Shown piece after piece: positions 1 to 14,248 of a stretch of 64,000 nucleotides of DNA. Numbering within the stretch: position 1 is the stretch's first letter; each line of letters starts with the position of its first letter. The notes beneath the pieces are model-generated. The model was given only the letters and a program-made list of their open reading frames with translations. It ran no database searches and was not told where the DNA came from. Location: the NCBI GenBank assembly GCA_934045905.1, contig OW203764.1, positions 23,734,954 to 23,798,953 on the forward strand, written 5' to 3'. The position numbers and the translations under genes are program-made. The DNA is from Leuctra nigra. Taxonomy: Eukaryota; Arthropoda; Insecta; Plecoptera; Leuctridae.

Positions 1-3000
1 AAGAACGGTTTTACCAACTCCAGATTGTATCTAAGATTGACTAAATGATATGGGAATTGAATGGAGACTGTAGGACGAAGTTTAAATCCCGCCCAGGCAA
101 CCTAGAGAACTTTTCTATTTGTATAAGATGCATTTTCTAGTAAAATTATTGAACATACTGGTTGTAGAGCCAAATATAGTCAACTTTTTAATAAAATTAG
201 TTAGTAACAATGTTTTAGCTAAGAAACAGAAAATCTTAAAGTTAGTCAAATAATTGGTTTTTATGCAGCAAATACTATGTTTCAGTTCAAAACCTGAATA
301 TTGCAGATTATACTGGTGTCCTTGAGATAAAAACAATTTAAAATAAAATAAAATTGTGGTAATGACTAAAGGTCACACCTCTTGTTCAGAAATCGACCGG
401 TCACATTCGATCCACAATCCTTTTGGGATGATATTATGAAAAATGATCCTAGCCAAATCAGATAGGATTAAATTATTAAGGTTAATTCCCCCCTTCTGGA
501 AATATAAATGTTTTAAAACAGGGTTCAGAATGCGGGGAATCTAAATGCGCTGAAAGCTTAAAATGTTCGAGGTGTGAGAGTAGGGGGGGGGGGGGGTGGG
601 GGCAGGAGGATTGGAAGGGGTGAAGAGTTTAGCACGTTGATCCCCACGACCAAGAATAAGGTCCCGTTCAAGCTTTGCTGGCACCACTGGTTACTTGGGA
701 ACCATCCACCCTCATCAAAACTTGGCGTTTATAAGCAGCTAATTAATCGTAAAACCAGATTTTACGACAGGCGACATGCTGCGAGAATTGCGAGATATAA
801 TATTTTAATGTCATAAAGCGAGCGTATGAAGCAAACATTGCTGGAAAGAGGTACTTGAAATAAAATCGAGTGAAATTAAATTTCATGTGAAATGTAGATT
901 CATTTCATTGGATAATAATCTCAACAATGTGTTTGAAATTAGATGATATGAGGGTGATATTTGTATAACCTGAGACTATAATGATGAACGATTTGCAGAC
1001 AAATTATTTTGATGTCTTTTGGTTATGTGTACTTTGTAAAGTCCAAGCCATAACCAATATATTCGATATAAAACTATAATAATATAATTTTGCACATTTC
1101 TCCAATAAATTATCTTTTATATTTCATCGTGAATCAGTTAAAGGGTATTACAGTCCATTGCTTGCGGAATCGAGTGTTACTTTTAAGAATAACATTTTAT
1201 GTAGATGTTAAAAATCTATAATTCTCTCTAGCTTCCACTACGTTCTATGTATAAGAGAATGGACACCAGCCATGATTATTTATTGAGTAGATTCTAATCA
1301 AGTCAATACTATTAGCCATAGACTCATGCCATTTCTCTGATACTTGATTCTATTGTTAAAACGTTTTCGAAATATTTGGCCATACATTCTGTAATATTGA
1401 AAGACCGAATTCCATCGTTCTATGTGCAATATCTTGTGAACTGACAGTACATTTGGCAACAATCAGAAGTATTCTGGTGGCAGATCAGTTTTGTACATAC
1501 CCTCTATCACCATTATCCATCGCAATGTCAATATCATTTCATGATCATTGGAAGCTCGTTTCATATTGAAGTTTAGATATGTTTTCCGATCGAATCTCGA
1601 GTTACGAATCTCACATCTAAAGTTACCCTTAGAGACACAACTCCGTTTCAATATTGCAAGTTCTTGAACTTTATCTGTTTCAAACGAGATACCTGGCCTA
1701 GTTTTAAGTTGGACATTCTAACAATTTGACATATTTGAATCACTCGGTTTGGTAAAGCATAATATGTAACATATTGCCTAGTCTTAAACAGTATTGATAA
1801 AAGCACATCATTCAGAATGTACAGTAAAGAGATTTACTGATAGTAAATCTCCATTAAAAATCATACAATTTAAAAAATTAAATTTATAACATCACTCAAT
1901 GTATTTTCATACGCATTTATCCATGCACAAGACATCAGAATTCTACATACAGACAGGTGTTTTAAAGGGTATCTCTTACTCTTTAACCATATTAAATTAT
2001 ATTATTTCTTCGATTTTAACTTGAAGTTCTTGGTGACGTATTTTATAAAAAGACTTTATAAATTACATAGCTGTGAGCATTCTAAAAAACGTCAAAATAA
2101 GTTAAATAACATAATTACTTCTTCAAAAAGTCTTGGTACTTTTTTTATTTATTTAACTCAGATATCTTATTCGGGTTACAAATTATATACAAAATGTAAT
2201 TCGGGGTCGCTAGTTTATCAGCAATCGTAATTAACTATTTTTCTACATCTAAGGGAAGTAAGTGCAATATTTCGCGGTTGGCATCAGGGTTGTTATTTTT
2301 AACTATGGAGTTTGTAAACATTACTAAAAATAGAAACAATTGAAATTTATATCCCACATCTGCCACCATTTGTAATATTTCCAAATATTAAACTTGACTA
2401 TGAAGAATTCATATTAAATTTAATTGTTATTGTCAAGCGAAATCGATTTAAATAATCAATTCCATTGAAACTCTAAGTACCGGTACATGCATAGTTCTCT
2501 GTTGCTCCACTAAATAATTCAGAGATCCATTCGATGCAAAAACAAAGAGGCGAAACTCATTCGCTTTACCGATCAATTGTAACTGAGAAAAAAGTCGTTT
2601 CAGTTCGCCGCTTCTTTCTCTCGGGGCAATCGATGTGAGAGCATTGCATTATCAGAAAGAACACTCGTAGGATTATTGAATTACAATAGGCGTGTGTCAC
2701 CTAATATTGACGGATGACACGAACCTGGCGGCAGATAATTCTACGCAGTTCCTTGACATTTTATCTTTTACTGGAGATATATTTCCTTGAAATTGACAAG
2801 ACTCCAAGAAAGTGTGAAATACGTACCTATCAAGAATTGATACATTCTGTTCTTATTTTCTTACACATTCGTATATTTATTTTGTTTTGCAACAAAACTA
2901 AATTATATGAAAGAAAATATATCGAATGTCACATCACGTTACTATCAAAAATGATCATTCCGAGTTCCGACCAATTTGAAAGAACGTTATAACAGCGTCT

Positions 3001-6000
3001 GTATTTATTATTAATATCTGTACATCACTGGTAGAAGGTCAGTAGTCCATTTTCTTAATTTTACGTCGCACTTTTGTAAAGATGCACCTATTCAAGCTCA
3101 ATCATTAGCCATTTGACTGATGTCAACAAATACAGTTATGAAATGTAGAAATTTTCTGACCCACCGGAGGTCAAATCTTTTAAATTTGCAGTTCAGAAGG
3201 CAGAATTACTGTTTTTTTATGTCACTTCAAGAATCATTGAAATGGATTTCCAGCCTTCTACCTCTGAAGTACATATATTGTACCTGACAGAGACGTCGAA
3301 GCATTAGTGGACAAAGCATTAGTAGATAAATGATCCTTTGGTTACCCATAATTAAAATGAGAATATGGATTGAGATGTACAAATTTAGTTATATACTATT
3401 AGTTTAAATCCTACTCAGTTGTTGTTCCTTTTATTCAAATTGCAAATAAAGTACATCATGATCAACCATGCCATACGAGTTCAACTACTACGAGTACAAC
3501 AATGAGTGAAATGAAATAAACTTTTGATTTTAATCTTTGGGTCTGCTGCTAGTAACTATTGATATTATTATGTAGCCATTACACAAATTTGTACTTAGTC
3601 GCTCTTTTTCTCCCCACATCAGTTAAAACGATCACAAAACTTCCCAAACAAAAAAATACAACACGACGAAATAAACTCACATCCCTTTGTATTACGAAAT
3701 TGCTTATTACACCCGAAAATAAGCTGTTCGTGTTTTCTACCACTGCAATGTATACCTGTAGTTTTCCCTCACCTCACCCCCATCTATATTCCCATTTGTA
3801 AACGCAAGATTCGCGTGCTCGGTCGTACATTTGGGCAGGTCTAGGGGACCCGATGCACTGACTAGTGACTCCCTAGAGGCCGATATTTCATCCGGAGCAG
3901 AGCACAGTTGGGTGTGGAGACTAACAGAAAGGGATTCGATAACAATAAAGTCTTACTTGACTAGTTGAAACAAATCTTTGAGATACTATGGCGGTGAAAT
4001 TGACCACGTAGCATCATCGTTTATATTAATCTTAGTAATGTGCCACCAACTTGTAATAAGATAAGGATTTGTTTGTTCTCAGCAAGACTTGTCCATAAAG
4101 TGAACATTAAAAGATATTAACTAATTACAAGTAAATTAAGTATTACAATTAGGCTATCAAGTTTGGCGCGGTTTTATGATAAAAGGTAACAAAACTGTCA
4201 AGTGTAAAATGACCGATATCCTATACCCAGGAAAAACTACCTGTTATATGACTGAGCCCGTTGGCAGTTGCGATGGTAAACAATAATAATCACTGAAAAT
4301 TAATAAGCATGATTGAAATGTAACAAATATGTGTGACTGATAACACACACATCTTCAGTGAAGACAATTAAATCACACGAAATTTGTATCGGATGAATTA
4401 AAATATTTTTAACATGATTTCCATATCCTTTCGAACTATCATTAATTTCGTTGTGCATTGAAACTAAAAGATTGTGTATTTTTCGTAAAGATTGATAAAA
4501 AAAAATTGTATAATCCCAAATATTTCAACAAATGTATTTGTCAAGATGGTTTGTTACCCATATCACTGAAATCCTTTTGCATACAAATTTCCAAATAACC
4601 AGCGTTACTTTGTACTAATAAATGGTTATTCAAGGAGTTCCACGAAGTCTTAAACTCTAAGTTGATACGAAATTCAGAATTATTTTTATTTCCGAATATA
4701 ATTCTATTCGTTCTGACAATAATTAGCATAATCACCACCTTCAAACTTAATATACGCCAATGTGCTTTATGTGGTTCTTCGGATCTGCTCAAAGCTGAAG
4801 ATATTTTGTTTTGTGTGGTAAGTTGGATTAAAATCCCCTCACATTACATAACAAATTCCATGAAAATCTTCCAAATTTGAGCAGCATTTCGAAGCTGTTT
4901 AGTAAGTCTTGCGGTTGTCTTCTTCCCAGAAATCCCTTCCGACTGCCAGTCTTGTTCTGCAAACTCGGAGACAATACCGCAAGGCAGAGCGCAGATTAGC
5001 GACTATACATGGATCATGTTTTACATTTAATTCCAGCGTACTTCTCTGTTGTTCGAGAAGGAATTCCAGTGAAGAGGGATGCTGAGTATTCGCTCCATGA
5101 AGATTCTTTTGTTATACCTTTATATAAAACTGTGTGCGTTCATTTTTCTTCAAAATAATATTATATTTTCTAGACAATAGATTCTCATCAACACAGATTG
5201 CTATTTCCCAGATTCCCACTTTTTCTATCTCGAATTTTTGGTGTTACTCCATCTATGTAAATAATACTGGATTGTAATACCGAACTTGGGCATTAGAATT
5301 TGTGAGGATTAAATAAACTTTTATAACTACGTAGAATGGAAAGTATAGTTTAGCTATTTGGTTTAAAATTAGGGAACACTTTCGTAGATCCATTCATTCA
5401 AAAATTAATCAATTTTCCACCATACAACAACAAAAATGTGTATTGTGTGAGAATTGTTAGAAGATTAATGTAATAATTAATGAATACTAGGTGTCATTAT
5501 AACTAATGCCAATGAAAATAATACTTAATTCAGATATGAAATGTTAAGAAATATTTACACCCCAAAAGAATATCAGTTATAAAAATTTGATTATTACTTT
5601 GATGAACTTTAGGCTGAACTTTCCAAAGCTTTTATCATTCTTCACTAACTAGCATGTTAATGAAAATACCAAAGTTTCAGGTGTCTTCCCACCTTTTCCG
5701 TGTTAATGTGTTAGCCAGTGCATGTGCGTGCAACCGACTCGATTGCGTTTTAGGACTGAAGCATATTTTACTATTTACGACCATATTAAAGTCCAAGTAA
5801 TTCTAGCGATAATAAATTTAGAATTGAAAGTTTACGAATGAGAAAGGTTGTGATATCTCAAAAGTAAATGTCGATAACGTTTTACTGTGAGTGGGTGGCA
5901 ATATCGTCCTCGCATGAAATAAAATGAGGATATTCGCGATATGAACAATTTGATTCAGAGGTTTTAAAAACACGCACTAGCTCTTTCTTCAATGGAGAGT

Positions 6001-7251
6001 ATAGTTTCACTCAGAAAAAGAGAGTTCAAATACCACTGAGTTTCCCTCGTCTTTTTCTCTCGATCTTACAGGTAAGACATTTTGATCCTCTAAGACGACC
6101 TTAACTTTCAACTTTGACGCAATATGTTCCTTCGATTGGCGACGTAGGATTACTACTTCCGATTCTTGAAAAACACGATAAGACTCAACACTCTCGGAGA
6201 GAGTGAGAGAGAGAGAGAAGGAAAAGAGCTCGTAAAATGACGTGATATAAAATAACGTCAAAATAGCGATAATATTGAAAGAGGTGGACAAAAATTCATC
6301 TCTTCTTTTTTAAAATGTGAGAGACCTTGTGTGTGTATTGCATTAAACATAAGGATCTTGCGTCATTGTGATTTACGGAAGGGTGTTCAGTCCATATTTG
6401 AGTGGTGTCAAGTTTCAGATGAAAGGATATGGGAAAATTCAATAGTCCGTATTTCTTTTCTTTCTGAAATCGAAAGAAAAATAGAAGGTAAAAGAAGCGT
6501 ATGATCAATAAAATATGACAACGAATAGGTAATGTAAAGAAGGTAGACAATAAAGTGTTACTTGAGAGAATTATAATAGTATCGATTCGGATTCTCTTCT
6601 GGGCGAAGAAAGCATTTCTATCTACGGACCGAAGGCACAAATAATAATAAAAAAAACTTTCTGGAATCCGAGGGAAATTTATGGTCCGTGTCGACACCCT
6701 GGCTCCATTTAACGCAATTTCGTTCCTTCGAAAACGAATTGATTTGCAAATCACAAACTAAACAAATCTTTCGAGGCCTGAATTTTAAAACAACTGTTTG
6801 ATTGTTCTTTCATGGAATCAAAAATCCTCGCCTTCTGACAGGTAATGATTAAAAAAATATGTAAATCGTGAGGAATCGAAGGATTTTGTAGTATAATTCC
6901 CTTCGTTATACCGTTCACAGACGGAGAAACTCTTTTTTTCTCCTGGATATAGGTGAATGATTTCATGGCTCAAGTGACCCCTCACGAAATGGCGGCCATT
7001 TTCAGCCCACAAATCTTGTCGGCTCTTCCGGGTAGTGGTTCGTGAAATCGGCCCCGATTAAATCCTAACGCTAGATCGCTTTTCAAGCAGTTTGTTTTGT
7101 GAACGCGAATCTCGCTTACCGCAAGACCTTTCAACATCGCACGCAAATTGCAAACACATCGAGACAGGCAAGTTCAAAGTCAAAGTGTAGGTACTTAGTT
7201 TATGATTTTCTAAACGGAAGTAAGAAAATCCGTGTACAATTTAGAAAGTGT
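1..7251. other. AT-rich DNA, no gene recognised
   Basis: Only short open frames without codon-use or motif support. A stretch near 3180-3300 (CAAGAATCATTGAAATGGAT, TTCTACCTCTGAAGTACA) resembles sequences on both sides of the fold-back at 23.4-24.0 kb (near 23219-23270 inverted and 24029-24085), so it is likely repeat DNA. A GA-rich run sits at 6198-6222. Confidence 0.6.
583..601. repeat. Poly-G tract
   Basis: Fourteen G, one T, then more G. Similar runs of 10-27 G or C occur at 8335-8349, 8652-8665, 17081-17091, 26828-26854, 46563-46580, 57198-57223 and 57338-57348. Exact lengths in an assembly should not be trusted. Confidence 0.95.
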
Positions 7252-7451
7252 NNNNNNNNNNNNNNNNNNNNNNNNNNNNNNNNNNNNNNNNNNNNNNNNN
7301 NNNNNNNNNNNNNNNNNNNNNNNNNNNNNNNNNNNNNNNNNNNNNNNNNNNNNNNNNNNNNNNNNNNNNNNNNNNNNNNNNNNNNNNNNNNNNNNNNNNN
7401 NNNNNNNNNNNNNNNNNNNNNNNNNNNNNNNNNNNNNNNNNNNNNNNNNNN
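7252..7451. other. Assembly gap (200 N)
   Basis: A run of exactly 200 unknown bases, a standard scaffold-gap size, so the true length is unknown. Apparent open frames across it are artefacts. Confidence 0.99.
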
Positions 7452-7640
7452 ACGACCTCCCACCAACTGTTATCTCTATCAGGCTTTCGACAGAGCGGGT
7501 TGTGGAGGCCCATACTGTAAATGTCACACCGTCCTTCGGATGGGGCTACCTTGGTTTGCTTGCCCTCATTGGTATCTTTCGTCAGGAGTAGGCTACATGC
7601 CGGTACCGGGTTTGGCTTCTCACCCTTTATGTATATTACA
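7452..7640. other. GC-richer unclassified stretch after the gap
   Basis: More GC-rich than its surroundings (CACCGTCCTTCGGATGGGGC, GTACCGGGTTTGGCTTC). The style recalls the 3' UTR of non-LTR elements or a SINE body, but no frame or tail settles it. Confidence 0.3.
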
Positions 7641-8399
7641 GACTCACTAAAGGAGCCTCGTTTCTGATGAGAATATAGGGCTTATCAGGGTAAAATTGGT
7701 CTTAGGAATATATTAAGGACATGTTCGAATGTTCATTTTAATATGGTATATTGATTTTAATTTTTGTTCTTACTTTGATATCATTGAGTAGATATTATGA
7801 ATGTGTTGTCCGTACCAAACTGAGAGAAAAACTTTTTTTGATGAAATAAATGATATATTTGAGTACGAGACAATTATACATTTATTTCTGTTTATTTATT
7901 TCTCAAATAACTCGTGTTTAAGCTAAAAATAAATCTATTTATTTCAAGTAGAAAATGTATTTGAATGTGAGACAAATAGACATTTATTCAATCCAAATGT
8001 ATTTTTCTCTCGACTGGATTCGTCAATAGTGACACCAAATCAAGAACGAAAATGAGGATCATGAGGATGAAAGTAACGTTCGAAAACGTCCTTATTATTC
8101 ATCTTGTAACTGTAAGATCTTGAAACGTGGAGATTTTAACAAACAAAGAAAGGGCATGCAAAGCTTGTTGAAAGTGGCGGTCTCATTCGTTGATCTTTCA
8201 ATAACTTCAGCATCCCTAGAACTTTCGCGGTGAGTTTATGATACAATGTTTTAATTTAAGTTTGCATTCCAACAATTTGCATGAGCACAAAGACAAGAAT
8301 AATTACAGCTACTTGTATTCGAGGTCTTCATCTGCCCCCCCCCCCCCCCTTCCCCCGCTGGTTCCTATTATAGAAAGAAAGTTGTGCTCTTCGAGGACT

Positions 8400-8600
8400 A
8401 GAAGTGCGGGGATCGATGTGGGAATTCTCGCGGGATGAAAAAGATCCTGACTGATGGTGACGCGTCGTGTGTGGACGCCTCGGCCGTTTGACGGGACGGG
8501 ACACCGGGCCGCCGGTGATCCCCCATGGCACCATCAAGTTCCAACTTAGAACGCGAAACTAAGGAATAAGTTCCAACTTACGTCCTCCAGCTCGCCCACT
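8400..8600. other. GC-rich island
   Basis: CpG-containing stretch (GACGCGTCGTGTGTGGACGC, GGGCCGCCGGTGATCC) in AT-rich DNA, followed by two AAGTTCCAACTTA words about 35 bp apart. It could be a regulatory island, a lost exon or a repeat edge; no frame I can defend. Confidence 0.3.
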
Positions 8601-8735
8601 CTCATTCTTTTTAGAGAGGCTCAAGAGAAACCTACTTCGATTGGACATTGTGGGGGGGGGGGGGGATCGAACCCGCACTTTAAGAATGGGATTATAGAGG
8701 CACGTTTGGCTTAGTACAAAGCATTTTAAGCGGTT

Positions 8736-9122
8736 TTAAGAAGGCTGGGTAGTGAGTTTGACCTTGAAGAGTTTTTAAATCGATTTTTATCAATATCTTT
8801 TACCTATGTAATTGTTAACAAAATAGGGCTTTGTACGAGTATTCAGAACAGTTCAATGAAAATAATTCTATTGCTTGTAATGGTTTATTAGATTTACTTT
8901 GTCCTACAGACGTTTAGTGCTCGAAAATTAGTAAAATTATGGCAAGTAACATCTGTTGGACAAAATAAAACTAATAACTTATTCCAAACTATGAAATTAC
9001 ATTGCACTCTTCTGAATACTCGTACAAAGCCCTATTTTGTTAACAATTACATTGGTTAAAGATATTGATAAAAATCGATTAAAAAACTCTTCAAGGCCAC
9101 GCTCACTACTTAGCCCTCTTAA
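8736..9122. mobile_element. TTAA-flanked fold-back MITE, copy 1
   Basis: The ends are TTAAGAAGGCTGGGTAGTGA and, inverted, TTAAGAGGGCTAAGTAGTGA. The arms continue through GACCTTGAAGAGTTTTT, ATCGATTTTTATCAATATCT and GGCTTTGTACGAGTATTCAG. TTAA at both borders suggests a piggyBac-type target site. A second copy of the family is at 29969-30334. No transposase. Confidence 0.85.
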
Positions 9123-12032
9123 GGCAATTCCCCCTTTTGACGAAAAATTATAAATTTTCTTTCCACTCGAGTAGAAACGAAATTATCGCAAATAATTATT
9201 CGTTTATAATCACTTAATTTTGAAAATGTAAACTTCCTGGATTCGAGTTCAAGTACACCTGTCAAGTACTACGATTATGAAACACCCTTGAGCTGATGTT
9301 TGTTTTCTCATTTTCTCGCGTCTTGGAAGGAAATGAAAGGCAACAGCTCTGCTCTTGACGATCCTGCTGTACTCCTGCTCTATACAGTGGAATATTTTAT
9401 GTCTCCATCAATAACTACTTATTGGCGACCGTAGTAAAGCATTTAAATAGCCAGTTGCCGAACCATTCGACACATTTTACACTTCTCAATTCATGCGCTC
9501 GTCGCGTCGTCTTCTGAGTGCATATAAAATAAGTAAACGTAAAAATATTTCAATTTCAGAAATAGCAGAATTTCATACACCCGTTTACCCCAGAAGATGC
9601 CTACCACGTCATCATTTAATGACCTTCCCACCCCAAACTTAAATCTCTTTCGAACTACCCTATAAAAAAATTAACTTGATACGACTTTATAGCATTTTTA
9701 TGTTGATTACAAGGTTAAAATCTTACCCTTCTCCGAAAATTTTATTACACATTTACGCGTGATGCGTGCTTCCAAAGACCCATTTAAGCTATCAAAACTC
9801 AACTCCCCCTCTCGATAACTCGAAGAAATATTTTAATAACACTTTCCATTCGTTTATGTAAGGCTTAACATTGTACGACGAACGAACATTGAATAATGTA
9901 CCCCTCTTATATCATGTATTAAAAGCCAGTAGGTATATTTACACATTGATCGGCAGTGTACATTAAGTAACACTGTAGACATTTACCATCCCCCCTCCTC
10001 CGTCAAGAGAGGGGAGTGGGGGAGGAGGAGACGGAATTAGAGAATACAAATTGGTGCAGGGAGAAAATAATACGTGTCTTATCTTTCGTGCTTTCAAGAA
10101 AGGAAATTGATTCCATCCATGCAAGAGCATTATTTAAAAATATTCTTCAGAGTGTTTTAATAATGATTAAATTGTTTGAAGTGGAAATTTTCTATTGAAA
10201 TATAGATTATATGTCAATATAACTTTCAATATGCACGTTGTATGCAAGCGACCTATTTCACGACTCTCCACGTACTTCTTCAATCGTCAATGCAATTGTA
10301 AAAGGAAGCAGGTTTTCATCCTGATAGCTTGCAAGTGCTAGAATTGCAATTTAAATGCAAGAGTTTTGAGCTGCATGTTGAGTTTATAAAGAAATCCTGC
10401 TTCTGACACCAATTTGTGATGTTACCTACTAAAAATGTCCCGAGTCAGATTTAAACTAATGTAAATTACATCAGATTTACGAACGTAAATCAAAAAATAT
10501 GATAACATAATTTGCTTAATTATATCTTAGATTGAGAGAGTTGTACCTACTGGTGAGGGCGAACAAGATAAGAAATATACATAAATTGCTGTGCTCAAAC
10601 GTCAACATGCATTTCGTCTCTCTGAGAGATAATTTCTTAATTTTAAAAACGCTCAGTGGAAATGGTCAGCGTAATTACCCAGCAAGTTGCATGAAATTAG
10701 TTAAATGGTCTAATCTAATCAAAATTCATCGTATTTTATAGAGTACAAAAACGATTTTCTTTCAACAAGTTTCCTAGGAATTGTATGACTTATGAGAAAA
10801 GCGCTGAGAAAAGAGTTCTGATAATTCCATTTGATAATGGAGCTCAATAGATATTAATGTGGCGATACATTTTGTAAATGTCTGTAAATTCTGTGAAAAT
10901 ATGAGCTAATCGTCCCACATTCCTCTAGCCCTGTTTGTACATCACTCCCCACTTGTTTTGTGTGTTTCTGTGCAAATATAAATCTCTCTCATTCTCCACA
11001 CAACAACAAGAGAATTCCTCTCGAAATCGATCTGCCGGATGCTTTTCGTCGTGCGGACTTCTGGAGAGTTGTGCATTTTCTTGGACATGAATACAAATCA
11101 CACCGTCGCGTTGTAGTCACCCCTGGGAATCGCATATTTCCCGCAGGAGAGCGCTGGCTATTCCCTGGTGGCGCGGCGGTTCACACAACTACCACCATTC
11201 ACAGCGCGACTTCTGCTGACACATGATTCACAGGACTTACGCCAGTCATTTTCACGCAGATTTATATTAGCAGAGATGGTTTCTTCAGTGTTGCTCAAGC
11301 TACTTTACATAGTAGAGGTACCTAGTAAAAGATACTTGAAAAATGTGTACCTGTCTCATATTCTGTCTCTCGTCTTGCCGTCTGCACATAATTTTGTTCT
11401 GTGTTATACAATTTTAATGATACTCACAAAATTAAATACTAGATTTGAAAACTAAACATAATTAATTGGAGATCATTTTCAACACACCGTTATGCCATTG
11501 CAGGATCATTATAAAAAAACAGTTTGAGACTTTCTCATTCTATTTGTAACTAAAAAGAGTAAAGTTACATAATAACCTAAAGTTAGGACGAATTGATCGT
11601 CCTAGGCTTTAGTAACGCTATTTGAATATATATATTTATCATATCAAGTAGGTACATTATCCAAAAAAAAAACGGTTCATGTTTATAGTGTATCCTAAAT
11701 GATACTTTGTAGGTTATGTTGCATTTACGATGATTTTATAGGATATGAAACCCCTAGATCCATCAAACCACGTTCGTATGATCACATACTTTTATGTTGA
11801 GAATTTTATAGTTTCATTTTGTGTTTTGTATTTTTCCCTGTATCTCTTCTGCACAAAGCATTCATTACGAATATTGAATATCTGCGTTGGGAATGTGTAT
11901 TGTATTGCAAGTCACACAATTTTTTTCCTCTATGACTTTGTGACTTGTCATAACCTAGATAAAAGTTTATATTCCAAACATATATTATGATTTTTTATCT
12001 TATGCTATCACGAAGGTTTGTAAGAATAATTA
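9123..12032. other. AT-rich DNA, no gene recognised
   Basis: Apart from the GC-rich island at 10960-11226 there is a short imperfect hairpin at about 11577-11613 (CCTAAAGTTAGGACGA against TCGTCCTAGGCTTTAG). Nothing else recognised. Confidence 0.55.
10960..11226. other. GC-rich island with an open plus frame of 88 codons
   Basis: Contains CCGGATGCTTTTCGTCGTGC and GGTGGCGCGGCGGTTCAC. The frame is not recognised and has no clear splice or start context. GTTCCCTGGTGG-like wording also occurs at about 60260, hinting at a shared repeat or regulatory sequence. Confidence 0.25.
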
Positions 12033-12930
12033 TTATATTGGAAATGTCGCCCCAACAAACAATACCGTGAGAAATGAGCAAAGTATCATTATTGAAATTT
12101 TCTGCATATTCCAAAATGTATTAATTACGTAGGTCTTGGTCTGTTTCCCCAATTCCGCGAGGTGTTTTTTAAGGGTTATTTCAATTTCTCCTTCAACTTT
12201 CTTGGTTGGATCCTTTGGAAGTTGTTGATACTGATCATTCTCGAAAATTTCTGTCATTTTGTCAACGTAATTAATTTTATCCATGATAACAGTGGATGTG
12301 CCTTTGTCAGCCGGCAAACAGATGATGGTTTGATCTTCTTTTATGTTTTTTAAATAATGCCCACTCATGTTTTGTTAAATTACTTGAATTGTTAACAGGT
12401 CTATCTAATATGTGTTTAATTTCATATCGAATCTTTTTGATTTCCTCTGAAGGTAATTTTTCAATACCAGTTTCCACTGTCGAAATAATGTCCAATTTGT
12501 CAATAAATTTGGGAGTGGTTGCAAATTTTAGTCCAAGTGACAAAACTTGAATTTCTTCTGTGGTTAGAGACCTAGACGAAATATTAATGACAGCTCTTTT
12601 TACATATTCTTCTCTATTGTTTAAAATATCTTGTCTTGAAGTATAATTAAAAGTATGTTTTTCTTCTATTAGTTTTTGAAGTTTTTGCTTTTGTGAATGT
12701 TTCTTCGAGTTAAAAATAATGTTATAATTTCTGGATATAGATGAAAGAAACTTATCCTCATCAGGATGATGTTCTTCGATGATAAATTGCAAGCATTCAT
12801 CCAATTTAATCCTGATTTTGTAAAGTTGGATTCTAGTCCATTTGATCTGTTCTTGAATTAATTTAGAATTAGCAATGTCAATAATTTTTTTTTTTAATAA
12901 AAATAAAAATAAAAATAAAAATAAAAACAC
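12033..12930 (-). pseudogene. Penelope-like retroelement fragment, N-terminal region, frameshifted
   Basis: Two overlapping minus frames together resemble the region before the reverse transcriptase in Penelope-like elements. The first (12930-12307) has VINISSRSLTTEEIQVLSLG, LKFATTPKFIDKLDII and SNLTKHEWALFKKHKR. The second (12368-12033) has CLPADKGTSTVIMDKINYVD and YQQLPKDPTKKVEGEI. The switch between frames falls near 12340-12365, so at least one frameshift broke the ORF. Beyond AELGKQTK the similarity fades and no reverse transcriptase core remains. The 5' side has an A/T-rich simple repeat (12893-12926). Family assignment rests on LPADKG..TVIMD and LTxEE plus GLxFAxTPK. Confidence 0.75.
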
Positions 12931-14248
12931 ACTCCCCGACTTGGAATGGAACCTAGATCCTTTCTTATGGACGATGTTTCCAACTCACGCCCCAAAAGCA
13001 AATGAGTCACTAAGTTTCCTCGTTCTTGAAATGATTATTCAACAATATTAATACAAAGTAAATGTGAATATGCACGTATTATGGAAGAAGTCATTACAGT
13101 TGCGAAGCCTAAAATTTACATGAATTTGTAATTACATTATTTTACTCTAGAGAAAGGCGTTAATGTGAACTATTTGTCTTGAGTAGGTAATGTTGAAAAT
13201 GTTTTTCAAAACGATTCAGTGAGAGAAAAGCAAATAGAAAACCGTTTAAAAGCTTCTTTCACATAATGAAGAAAGCACGTATGTATGTAAAACTTCCACG
13301 TTACATTCTCGCCTTGTATTACTACAGTTAGTGTATAAATGTGAATATTTGTTCTACGAAATAACCGCTACTACATCTTGACTAGATTTTGCATTTGAAA
13401 TCTTGCCACCAGTGAAACATCGTGTTTATCTGCCTTGGGGGTGTTTACGTTAGCAAATGGAATCGTAGCAAGCTTTATGATTCCTTCCTCTTCTCATCCA
13501 GAACTCTTCTCTTTGGAACGATTTTCACCACCCTCTGCCAAAACAGCAGCAAAAAAACAGCGTTACGTATAAGAGCCTATTCTGGATTGAGGGCAATGTT
13601 TATCATGATTGTGTAAACAATGTGCTCATAATCCTTTCAAAGCCAACAAACTGGGGTTCTACGAGGAAAACCCACAGAATGTTACTGATTTCACTTTCAA
13701 GTACGTTGAGGAAGATTCTTTTTGGCAGTTATTCCTTCATCTGTGTGGTTTTGTATTTGTTTATCGTTTAAGGTGAAATACTGTGCAAATATAGATATTG
13801 ATTGATTCATCACATTAAATACGGACATTTGAATGAAATATGATCAGCATATTATTTTGACTGATTGATAAAGACTGATAAAGCTTACTATAATATTTTA
13901 ATAACAAAATCATCAAAAACAGTCCTCCAAATGAAACTTAATATGTACTACATACAATAGTTAATAATGAAATTATACGAAATCAATCAATATTACAAAA
14001 TTAATTTAATTATTATCTAATTTGAGATTTAGTTTTTGATGTTGGAAGTTGTCTTTGGGGTTTTGGAGCGGTTGTGAGAAAAGTTTTTAGAATATAATTT
14101 GTTTTGACGACATATTCTCCCTTCCTTGAATACCTTTACGTTACTTTATCTTTACCTCTACTTTTCTATACTCTACTTGTACAAGTCTTCTTGAACCTCT
14201 TATCGCATCTTCCAACTTTTTCATAAACATTACGAATCTGGTTGTTGT

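Noticed and set aside
6296..6754. 152-codon minus ORF
   Set aside because: Lys/Phe/Tyr-rich, low complexity, no motif, no homologous-looking segment; AT-rich chance frame.
7099..7650. Long open frames across the N run
   Set aside because: Unknown bases cannot contain visible stops; flanking codons show no protein similarity.
10960..11226. 88-codon ORF in a GC-rich island as a host exon
   Set aside because: Open only because of higher GC; no motif and no clear GT/AG borders. Kept only as a GC-rich island.
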